Shown here: in pieces, positions 57,775 through 64,000 of the stretch
Position numbering within the stretch: the first letter of the stretch is position 1
How the letters are laid out: the number at the start of each line of letters is the position of its first letter
NCBI GenBank assembly: GCA_963522175.1
Contig: CAUQXC010000009.1
Span: 1 to 64,000, forward strand
Reading direction: 5' to 3'
From: CAKAHY01 sp963522175
GTDB lineage: Bacteria > Bacillota > Clostridia > Lachnospirales > Lachnospiraceae
Length of the DNA: 64,000 nucleotides
Translations under genes and position numbers: made by a program
Notes under the pieces: model-generated
What the model was told of the DNA's origin: nothing
Database searches by the model: none
What the model saw: the letters and a program-made list of their open reading frames with translations, nothing else

Positions 57775-60597
57775 ATGAAGAATCAGTACATTAAAATACG
57801 CGGTGCAAAGGAGCATAATCTTAAAAATATATCCCTCGATATACCCAGAGACAAGCTTGTTGTTCTTACGGGTCTGTCGGGTTCGGGTAAGTCTTCGCTT
57901 GCCTTTGACACCATATATGCGGAGGGACAGAGAAGGTATATGGAGTCCCTTTCTTCCTATGCCAGAATGTTTCTGGGACAGGTGGAAAAACCGGATGTGG
58001 AAAGTATAGACGGTTTGTCGCCCGCCATATCAATAGACCAGAAATCAACCAACAGAAACCCGCGTTCCACGGTAGGAACCGTAACGGAGATATACGATTA
58101 TATGCGCTTGCTTTATGCAAGAATAGGTATTCCTCACTGTCCGAAATGCGGTAAAGCCATACACAAGCAGAGTATAGACCAAATGGTAGACCGTATTATG
58201 GAGTTGGAAGACAAAACCAAGTTTCAGATACTCGCACCTATTGTCAAGGGCAAGAAGGGCAGGCATGAAAAGGTTTTGGCAAGTGCGAAGAAAAGCGGCT
58301 ACGTAAGGGTGATAATAGACGGGAACGCCTATGAGCTTTCCGAAGAAATTAATTTGGATAAAAATATCAAGCACAGTATAGACATAGTTATAGACAGGCT
58401 TGCGATGAAAGAGGGTATACAAAAACGTCTTACCGATTCTTTGGAGGCGGCTCTTCATCTGGGAGAAGGCTATGCAAATGTTGATGTTATAGGCTCCGAG
58501 CTTATAAAGTTCTCACAAAATTTTGCCTGCCCGGATTGCGGTATATCGATAGACGAGGTTGAGCCGAGAACTTTTTCGTTTAACAACCCTTTCGGTGCCT
58601 GTCCGGATTGCTCGGGACTGGGCTACACAATGGAGTTTGACGAAGAGCTTATGTTGCCGGACAGAAGCCTAAGTATAAATGAGGGAGCCATAATCGCTAT
58701 GGGCTGGCAAAGCTGTAACGATAAAAAAAGCTTTACAAATGCGGTGCTTAGCGCTCTTGCAAAGGAATTTAAGTTTGACCTCGATACTCCGTTTGAAGAT
58801 TATCCTAAGAAAATACAGGATATAATTTTGTACGGTACGGACAAGGAAGTGAATGTAAGCTATGAAAGTCAGAGGGGTAAGGGTGTTTATCCCGTTATTT
58901 TCGAAGGACTTATAAAAAATGTAGAAAGAAGATATAAAGAAACTTATTCGGACTCGGCAAAAGCCGAATATGAGCAGTTTATGCGGATAAAAACCTGTAA
59001 GTCCTGTATGGGAAAGAGGCTTAAAAAAGAGGCGCTGGCGGTTACTGTAGGAGATAAAAACATATTTGATGCCACGGATATGTCCACGGTAAAGTTCAGA
59101 AAGTTCATAGATGATCTTGAGCTTAGTGAGATGCAAAGATCCATAGGTTCCTTGATATTAAAGGAAATCAGAGCAAGGGTAAGCTTTCTCGTCGATGTAG
59201 GTCTTGACTACCTGAGTTTGAGCAGAAATACCGGAACCTTGAGTGGCGGAGAGGCTCAAAGAATAAGGCTTGCTACTCAAATCGGTTCGGGACTTCAGGG
59301 TGTGGCATATATACTCGACGAGCCCAGTATAGGACTTCACCAAAGAGATAACGATAAGCTTCTCGGGACACTTAAGCATTTAAGGGATATAGGAAACTCG
59401 GTTCTGGTGGTTGAACATGATGAAGATACCATGATGGAAGCCGATTATATAGTAGATATAGGTCCCGGTGCGGGTGAGCACGGCGGTGAAGTTATTGCTG
59501 TGGGAACCGCAAAGGAGATAATGGCAAACGAAAACTCTATAACGGGAAAATATCTTTCCGGAAAGATTAAGATTGAAGTTCCGAAGGAACGCAGGCAGGC
59601 TACAGGCTATATCAAGGTAAAGGGAGCAAGCCATAATAATCTTAAAAATATAGACGTGGACTTTCCACTCGGTATTATGACCTGTGTAACGGGTGTTTCA
59701 GGTTCGGGAAAATCTTCACTTGTAAATGAAATTTTGTATAAGGCTCTGGCAAAGAAGCTTAACAGAGCCCATACCATAGCTGGCAGCTATAAGTCTATAG
59801 AGGGCTTGGAGCAGCTTGACAAGGTTATTGCCATAGACCAGTCGCCTATAGGAAGAACCCCGAGATCCAATCCTGCGACGTATACGGGTGTTTTTGATAT
59901 GATAAGGGATCTGTTCGCATCCACCGTAGATGCAAAAATAAAAGGTTATACGAAGGGAAGGTTCAGCTTCAATGTTAAAGGCGGACGTTGTGAATCCTGT
60001 AGCGGTGACGGTATTATAAAAATAGAAATGCATTTTTTACCGGATGTGTATGTTCCTTGTGAAGTTTGCGGCGGCAAGCGTTATAACAGGGAAACTTTGG
60101 ATGTTAAGTATAAAGGTAAGTCGATATACGATGTTTTGAATATGACGGTTGAAGAAGCACTGAAATTTTTTGAGCATATTCCGACTATACAAAAAAAGAT
60201 ACAAACTCTGTACGATGTAGGTTTATCTTACATAAGGCTCGGTCAGCCCAGTACCCAGCTGAGCGGCGGTGAAGCTCAGAGAATAAAGCTTGCCACGGAA
60301 TTGTCAAAAAGAGGTACGGGAAAGACCATATACATCCTTGACGAGCCTACGACAGGGCTTCATTTTGCGGATGTTCATAAGCTGGTTGATATACTCAGAC
60401 GCCTGTCGGACAGCGGAAATACCGTTATTGTTATAGAGCATAATTTAGACGTAATAAAAACAGCCGATTATATTATAGACATAGGTCCCGAGGGCGGTGA
60501 CGGCGGAGGAAGCATAGTAGCTGCCGGCACTCCGGAGGATATAAGTAAGGTAAAGACTTCATATACGGGAAAGTATGTTAAGAGGTACTTGAAATAG
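57775..60597 (+). CDS. uvrA: excinuclease ABC subunit A
   Basis: UvrA finds bulky DNA damage and loads UvrB in nucleotide excision repair. The 940-residue protein has two ABC ATPase modules: Walker A GLSGSGKSSLAFDT near residue 32 and GVSGSGKSSLVNE near 640, each with an LSGGEAQRI signature. Zinc sites include CPKCGKAIH, CPDCG with CPDCSGLG, and CESCSGDG with CEVCGGKRYN. Length is normal. It has a modest ribosome site (AGAGAAA). uvrB is not adjacent, unlike in many Firmicutes where uvrBA form an operon. Confidence 0.98.
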   Translation: MKNQYIKIRGAKEHNLKNISLDIPRDKLVVLTGLSGSGKSSLAFDTIYAEGQRRYMESLSSYARMFLGQVEKPDVESIDGLSPAISIDQKSTNRNPRSTVGTVTEIYDYMRLLYARIGIPHCPKCGKAIHKQSIDQMVDRIMELEDKTKFQILAPIVKGKKGRHEKVLASAKKSGYVRVIIDGNAYELSEEINLDKNIKHSIDIVIDRLAMKEGIQKRLTDSLEAALHLGEGYANVDVIGSELIKFSQNFACPDCGISIDEVEPRTFSFNNPFGACPDCSGLGYTMEFDEELMLPDRSLSINEGAIIAMGWQSCNDKKSFTNAVLSALAKEFKFDLDTPFEDYPKKIQDIILYGTDKEVNVSYESQRGKGVYPVIFEGLIKNVERRYKETYSDSAKAEYEQFMRIKTCKSCMGKRLKKEALAVTVGDKNIFDATDMSTVKFRKFIDDLELSEMQRSIGSLILKEIRARVSFLVDVGLDYLSLSRNTGTLSGGEAQRIRLATQIGSGLQGVAYILDEPSIGLHQRDNDKLLGTLKHLRDIGNSVLVVEHDEDTMMEADYIVDIGPGAGEHGGEVIAVGTAKEIMANENSITGKYLSGKIKIEVPKERRQATGYIKVKGASHNNLKNIDVDFPLGIMTCVTGVSGSGKSSLVNEILYKALAKKLNRAHTIAGSYKSIEGLEQLDKVIAIDQSPIGRTPRSNPATYTGVFDMIRDLFASTVDAKIKGYTKGRFSFNVKGGRCESCSGDGIIKIEMHFLPDVYVPCEVCGGKRYNRETLDVKYKGKSIYDVLNMTVEEALKFFEHIPTIQKKIQTLYDVGLSYIRLGQPSTQLSGGEAQRIKLATELSKRGTGKTIYILDEPTTGLHFADVHKLVDILRRLSDSGNTVIVIEHNLDVIKTADYIIDIGPEGGDGGGSIVAAGTPEDISKVKTSYTGKYVKRYLK

Positions 60598-60618
60598 CTT
60601 TGTTAAATACTGTATAAT
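60589..60618 (+). promoter_or_regulatory. promoter of the small membrane protein gene
   Basis: TTGAAA (60589-60594) and TATAAT (60613-60618) are 18 bases apart. The -35 box overlaps the end of uvrA. It is 45 bases before the start codon at 60663. Confidence 0.6.
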
Positions 60619-60662
60619 AAAATCGGTTACTTGTTTTATGCTAAGTGAAGATAGGAGGAAGT

Positions 60663-60995
60663 ATGAAAATCGGTTTATTATTCTGTTTTTTGATATTTTT
60701 AATATTTTTTCTTTTTACAGTGTATATCATGCTTTCAAAAAGAGCGGTGGGCTTTTGGACCTGTACAAAAATTATAGAGGTTGACAATGTAAAGGTATAC
60801 AATGCAAAGATGGCAGCTTTAACCCTTGCTTTTTCTATAGGGTTTATTCTATCCTGCATACCCGTTTTATTTGTAAAGCAAGGCTTAACGGAAATATTTA
60901 TCGCAGTATGCGGAATATCTTTTGATTTTGCGCTTACGGTAGCGTTATATACATTGTTTATAGAAAAAAAGCATAGGATAAGAGATAAAGATTAA
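60663..60995 (+). CDS. small integral membrane protein of unknown function
   Basis: I do not recognise this 110-residue protein with confidence. It has three membrane helices (about residues 3-23, 50-70 and 78-98), a short cytoplasmic loop with KRAVGFWTCTKIIEVDN, and a basic C-terminus KKHRIRDKD. The topology and size recall the DUF3784 group. The ATG at 60663 is served by AGGAGG; an upstream GTG at 60645 has no ribosome site. It has its own promoter and lies between uvrA and guaA. Confidence 0.7.
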   Translation: MKIGLLFCFLIFLIFFLFTVYIMLSKRAVGFWTCTKIIEVDNVKVYNAKMAALTLAFSIGFILSCIPVLFVKQGLTEIFIAVCGISFDFALTVALYTLFIEKKHRIRDKD

Positions 60996-61075
60996 GTATA
61001 TTAACACTAATGCGGGTATTTTTGTTTTGCGTGATGTGTCTGTACTTTGAAACTTATTAAGCGGAGGATAAAGTT

Positions 61076-62629
61076 TTGAACTTAAAGCAGGAATTAATTA
61101 TCGTTATTGACTTTGGCGGTCAGTATAATCAGTTGGTGGCAAGAAGGGTCAGAGAGAATAATGTCTATTGCGAAATTTATTCGTATAAGACCGATATAAG
61201 TCTTATAAAGGAGAAAAATCCTAAGGGAATAATATTGACAGGCGGTCCTAACAGTTGTTATGAAGAGGGTGCGCCGACATACACAAAGGAATTGTTTGAG
61301 CTTGGAATACCTGTTTTGGGTCTGTGTTACGGAGCTCAGCTTATGAGCCATCTTCTGGGAGGAGAGGTTAAAAGGGCGGACGTAAGAGAATACGGAAAAA
61401 CAGAGATAGTTATAGATAAGGTATCTTCAAAGATTTTTGAGGACATAGCCACTCCTACAATTTGCTGGATGAGTCATTTCGATTATGTGTCAAAACTTGC
61501 TCCGGACTTTGAGGTGAGTGCACATTCAAAAGATTGTCCTGTTGCGGCATTTGAAAATGAAAGCAAAAAGCTTTACGGAATACAATACCATCCTGAGGTA
61601 TTACATACAGTTGCAGGTTCGAAAATGCTGGGAAATTTTGTGCGTAATGTTTGTGCCTGTGAATGTACTTGGAAGATGGATGCCTTTGTTGAAACGGAAA
61701 TTGCAAAAATAAAAGAAAAAGTAGGAAAGGGTAAGGTTCTTTGTGCCCTTTCGGGAGGGGTGGACTCATCCGTTGCGGCGGTGTTACTTAGTAAAGCTGT
61801 AGGAGAGCAACTTACTTGTGTGTTTGTCGATCACGGGCTTCTTCGTAAAAATGAGGGAGATGAGGTTGAGGCTGTATTCGGTCCGTCCGGTCCGTATAAG
61901 CTTAACTTTATCAGAGTAAATGCACAGGAGAGATTCTATTCAAAGCTTGCCGGAGTTTCGGAGCCGGAAGCAAAGCGTAAAATCATAGGTGAGGAATTCA
62001 TAAGAGTCTTCGAAGAGGAAGCAAAGAAAATCGGAAGAGTGGACTTCCTTGTTCAGGGAACTATATACCCCGACGTTGTTGAAAGCGGACTTGGCGGTGA
62101 GAGTGTTGTCATAAAATCTCACCACAACGTAGGAGGTCTGCCTGACTATGTAGATTTCAAAGAGATAATAGAGCCTTTGAGAGACCTTTTCAAGGATGAG
62201 GTACGAAAAGCCGGATTGGAGCTTGGAATACCTGAAAAGCTGGTGTTCCGTCAGCCGTTCCCGGGTCCGGGCTTAGGTATACGAATTATAGGTGAAGTTA
62301 CCGAGGAAAAGGTGCGCATAGTTCAGGAAGCGGATGCCATCTACAGAGAAGAGATAGCCGCTGCGGGTCTTGACAGGAGTATAGGGCAGTATTTTGCCGC
62401 ACTTACAAACATGAGAAGTGTGGGTGTAATGGGAGACGAGAGAACCTATGATTACGCCATAGCCCTGCGTGCGGTAAACACCATAGACTTCATGACCGCA
62501 GAGGCGGCGGAGCTTCCTTGGGAGCTTTTGCAAAAGGTGACAAGCAGGATAATCAACGAGGTGAGCCACGTGAATAGGGTGCTGTACGATGTGACGAGCA
62601 AGCCACCGGGGACGATAGAGTTGGAATAG
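61076..62629 (+). CDS. guaA: GMP synthase (glutamine-hydrolysing)
   Basis: GuaA makes GMP from XMP, ATP and glutamine. The 517-residue protein has an N-terminal class I glutaminase with the nucleophile in GLCYGAQ and the His-Glu pair in GIQYHPEV, the PP-loop LSGGVDSSVAAV, and a C-terminal dimerisation domain that ends KPPGTIELE. It starts with TTG at 61076 behind CGGAGGA. The last 130 bases use GTG and GC-rich codons more than the rest of the gene does, and a mobile-element-like region follows. No guanine riboswitch is visible upstream. Confidence 0.97.
   Translation: MNLKQELIIVIDFGGQYNQLVARRVRENNVYCEIYSYKTDISLIKEKNPKGIILTGGPNSCYEEGAPTYTKELFELGIPVLGLCYGAQLMSHLLGGEVKRADVREYGKTEIVIDKVSSKIFEDIATPTICWMSHFDYVSKLAPDFEVSAHSKDCPVAAFENESKKLYGIQYHPEVLHTVAGSKMLGNFVRNVCACECTWKMDAFVETEIAKIKEKVGKGKVLCALSGGVDSSVAAVLLSKAVGEQLTCVFVDHGLLRKNEGDEVEAVFGPSGPYKLNFIRVNAQERFYSKLAGVSEPEAKRKIIGEEFIRVFEEEAKKIGRVDFLVQGTIYPDVVESGLGGESVVIKSHHNVGGLPDYVDFKEIIEPLRDLFKDEVRKAGLELGIPEKLVFRQPFPGPGLGIRIIGEVTEEKVRIVQEADAIYREEIAAAGLDRSIGQYFAALTNMRSVGVMGDERTYDYAIALRAVNTIDFMTAEAAELPWELLQKVTSRIINEVSHVNRVLYDVTSKPPGTIELE
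62618..62629 (+). other. candidate left attachment site at the 3' end of guaA
   Basis: GAGTTGGAATAG forms the last four codons of guaA. The 3' end of guaA is a known integration target for genomic islands, with a similar GAGTGGGA-type core in other bacteria. The matching right site would lie beyond the window. This is a candidate only. Confidence 0.45.
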
Positions 62630-62770
62630 AGCGAAAAAACACAGAAATGGCTTAAAATTGAGCTTTTGAGCCTATGAAAATAAGCAACTGGGACAAAATT
62701 GGGTAAAAATTTAAAAAAGAATAAATCTAATAATAGTTTCCAGTGGCTTTACAAGAAAATACAAAAAATT

Positions 62771-62800
62771 AGACCGTAGCTTGAGTGCTTCGGTCTTTTT
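62771..62800. terminator. intrinsic terminator between guaA and the element genes
   Basis: AGACCG (62771-62776) and AGC (62778-62780) pair with GCT (62787-62789) and CGGTCT (62791-62796), with single unpaired T on each side, and a TTTTT run follows. AAAAAATT precedes it, so it may also serve the reverse gene that ends at 62822. Confidence 0.75.
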
Positions 62801-62821
62801 GCGTCTATGTAGTGAATTATA

Positions 62822-63040
62822 TTATAGATATTGATGTAGCCACTCTGGCATATTAGGATCATCAAGTGCCCAAGACTCTATAAGTTCTTCGCTTTCTTCC
62901 CAATTGTTCTCTTTGCCATCAAAAAATTTATGTCTATTGCATTTATATTTTCTAACTTCATTGCATTCTAACCTGTATTCATTCCAATAATAATTTTGTT
63001 TGCCATACCCTTTCCATTCATTTGTAGTATATATAATCAT
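62822..63040 (-). CDS. small acidic protein of unknown function
   Basis: I do not recognise this 72-residue protein. It is rich in Trp, Tyr, Asn and acidic residues (NEWKGYGKQNYYWNEYRLE near the start, then ENNWEESEELIESWALDD) and has two Cys. It has AAAGGA as ribosome site and starts 31 bases after the XRE gene on the same strand, so both are probably on one transcript. It may be an element accessory or antirepressor-type protein, but nothing in it proves that. Confidence 0.6.
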   Translation of the reverse strand: MIIYTTNEWKGYGKQNYYWNEYRLECNEVRKYKCNRHKFFDGKENNWEESEELIESWALDDPNMPEWLHQYL

Positions 63041-63071
63041 ATAAAAATCCTTTCTTTACTCATGCTTTGTT

Positions 63072-63506
63072 TTATTTTTTCAAAAATCTTGATTTCTTAG
63101 GAAAAGACAACTTCCAATCTTCAAACTCCTCGTCTGTAATTTCACCATTATAGTGTTTCTTTCTCATTTCGTCCCATTCAATTAAAAAATCATCAAAATG
63201 CGGATTATGAGATAGTAGTGCAATAGGCTCACCGTTTCCTGCAAGGGGACGGAACTTCATTTCTTTTTCATAGTCAAAAATAATATGCATTATCTCAAAA
63301 ATAGAATTAGGCTCATGGTCGATTAAAGCTGAAATATCACAGTTAAGTGCATCTGCTATTTTTCTTAGTTGTTCCTTGTTTGGAGATCTATTTCCTAATT
63401 CATAATTACGAATTGCAGCATCAGTCAGTCCGGACATGATGGCAAGTTCTTTCTGTGTTAGTTTCCTAAACAAACGAATTTGTTTTAATTTCTTACCGGA
63501 AATCAT
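63072..63506 (-). CDS. XRE-family transcriptional repressor
   Basis: The first 60 residues of this 144-residue protein are an XRE/Cro helix-turn-helix: LKQIRLFRKLTQKELAIMSG, then LTDAAIRNYELGNRSPNKEQ and LRKIADALNCDISAL. The C-terminal part is charged and has IDE-rich helices but no peptidase motif, so it is not a LexA/CI-type self-cleaving repressor. It has AGAGGAG as ribosome site. Its own promoter lies at 63540-63568 and overlaps GAAC/GTTC repeats, which suggests that it represses itself and the divergent gene. Confidence 0.9.
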   Translation of the reverse strand: MISGKKLKQIRLFRKLTQKELAIMSGLTDAAIRNYELGNRSPNKEQLRKIADALNCDISALIDHEPNSIFEIMHIIFDYEKEMKFRPLAGNGEPIALLSHNPHFDDFLIEWDEMRKKHYNGEITDEEFEDWKLSFPKKSRFLKK

Positions 63507-63539
63507 TTTAGGACTCCTCTCTTAAAAATTTTCTATTAT

Positions 63540-63579
63540 ATTTTATCATAAATAACCACCGAACACAACATAAACGTTC
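63540..63579 (-). promoter_or_regulatory. promoter and operator of the XRE repressor gene
   Basis: On the reverse strand TTGTGT (63568-63563) and TAAAAT (63545-63540) are 17 bases apart. GAAC (63561-63564) and GTTC (63576-63579) form an inverted repeat that overlaps the -35 box. The same half-sites occur in the forward control region. Confidence 0.6.
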
Positions 63580-63644
63580 TGTTTAATATTTTAAATAAAG
63601 CCTTAATATCAGCAATAACATAAGAAAATATTTTATAATAACTC

Positions 63645-63673
63645 TTGACAGAACGAAAACGAACTATTATAAT
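63645..63673 (+). promoter_or_regulatory. consensus promoter of the excisionase-like gene
   Basis: TTGACA (63645-63650) and TATAAT (63668-63673) are perfect boxes 17 bases apart. Two GAAC repeats (63651 and 63661) sit between them, ten bases apart, so the promoter is probably repressed by the XRE protein. Confidence 0.85.
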
Positions 63674-63681
63674 ACGGATAT

Positions 63682-63701
63682 ACAGTTCAAATACGAACTG
63701 T
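63682..63701 (+). promoter_or_regulatory. palindromic operator downstream of the element promoter
   Basis: ACAGTTC (63682-63688) and GAACTGT (63695-63701) form a perfect inverted repeat around a 6-base spacer. The half-site matches the GAAC/GTTC elements at 63561, 63576, 63651, 63661 and 63704. Confidence 0.7.
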
Positions 63702-63793
63702 TAGAACGCAAGATATTTAAATCGACGCTCGTCCTATATCAAGACATGGATGCAGAACCTTGCAAAAACTATGAATTGAAAGGAGGACTAAAA

Positions 63794-63988
63794 ATGCAAA
63801 AGGTATTCATGACAGCAAAAGAAGTTCAAGATTTTTTGGAAGTCAGCAGAACGACTGCATACCAGCTGATAAATGAAATGAATCAAGAACTCATAAAGCT
63901 CGGCTATCGAGTACAAAGAGGTAAAGTGAATCGACAGTATTTCATGGAAAAGTATTGCTATGGAAATGAAGTTAGAAAAGAGGTGTAA
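63794..63988 (+). CDS. excisionase-like helix-turn-helix protein
   Basis: This 64-residue protein has MTAKEVQDFLEVSRTTAYQL, a MerR/excisionase-type winged helix-turn-helix, and RVQRGKVNRQYFMEKYCYG as the wing. Such proteins direct excision or start transcription of element genes. The ATG at 63794 is preferred because AGGAGGA lies 7 bases upstream; the frame is open from 63746, but that part has no ribosome site. It is the first gene from the strong regulated promoter. Confidence 0.75.
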   Translation: MQKVFMTAKEVQDFLEVSRTTAYQLINEMNQELIKLGYRVQRGKVNRQYFMEKYCYGNEVRKEV

Positions 63989-63990
63989 AG

Positions 63991-64000
63991 GTGGGTGCGT
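63991..64000 (+). CDS. possible start of the next element gene (partial)
   Basis: A GTG at 63991, following AGGTG, opens a frame that runs off the window after three codons. It is noted only because genes in such elements are closely packed. Confidence 0.2.

Larger units (their letters stand above)
62618..64000. mobile_element. left part of a probable integrated element (truncated by the window)
   Basis: Downstream of guaA the gene content changes to a small unknown protein, an XRE repressor and an excisionase-like protein with a dense divergent control region. That layout is typical of the control end of an integrative element or prophage. No integrase, relaxase or phage gene is visible before the window ends, so the class of element is open. 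Confidence 0.6.

Overview
The window looks like chromosomal DNA from a low-GC, anaerobic Gram-positive bacterium of the class Clostridia. The signs are AT-rich sequence, strong AGGAGG-type ribosome binding sites, a class B sortase, a CpsB-CpsC-CpsD phosphoregulatory set, a LytR-CpsA-Psr protein, and a selenocysteine-dependent glycine/sarcosine/betaine reductase component B. The reductase points to an amino-acid-fermenting (Stickland) organism, plausibly near Peptostreptococcaceae. I do not assign a species.

Layout. (1) 71-183: tRNA-Gly(GCC) and its terminator. (2) 297-6074: a compact Ter-type stress-response region. A forward set holds a TRSP phosphoribosyltransferase, a StiP/PELOTA protein, an ATP-grasp ligase and a GNAT. 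It converges on a reverse set (zinc-ribbon, TerD, AIM24 proteins) at a bidirectional terminator. (3) 6179-8054: proC, a NUDIX hydrolase and a DsbA-like protein. (4) 8170-32085: a large Wzx/Wzy-type capsule or exopolysaccharide locus. It has regulatory genes (cpsBCD, LCP), initiation genes (4,6-dehydratase, aminotransferase, PglC-like phosphoglycosyl transferase), several glycosyltransferases, one polymerase, one flippase, a TupA-like ATP-grasp protein, a CapE/CapG/CapF set for UDP-N-acetyl-L-fucosamine, and UDP-glucuronate/galacturonate genes. (5) 32194-40538: trpS, luxS, sortase B, rfbA-rfbB-rfbD, glmM and leuA. (6) 40667-50362: a second glycan locus with a GT8, four GT2 enzymes, two flippase-type proteins, an aminotransferase plus ATP-grasp pair, and a GT2/DUF2304 pair; no polymerase is recognisable.

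(7) 50371-55609: grdX-like gene, TetR regulator, a 341-bp control region, and the two subunits of a glycine/sarcosine/betaine reductase component B. The second subunit is one gene read through an in-frame TGA (Sec350) with a SECIS-like hairpin directly behind it. A YkvI-like transporter follows. The control region holds two copies of a GTTATC-N2-GAT-type palindrome, a near-consensus promoter and a terminator-like hairpin. (8) 55800-62629: a MetE-C-terminal-like methyltransferase, a nitroreductase, uvrA, a small membrane protein and guaA. (9) 62618-64000: the left end of a probable integrated element at the 3' end of guaA, with a divergent XRE repressor/excisionase-like control region. The element runs off the window.

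How the parts fit: the two glycan loci and the rfb genes supply and assemble surface polysaccharides. Components A and C of the reductase are not in the window, so component B here probably works with a core encoded elsewhere. The least-described parts are the reduced Ter module, the regulation of the selenoprotein operon, and the repeated arrangement of a promoter followed at once by a terminator-like hairpin (trpS, leuA and the reductase operon).
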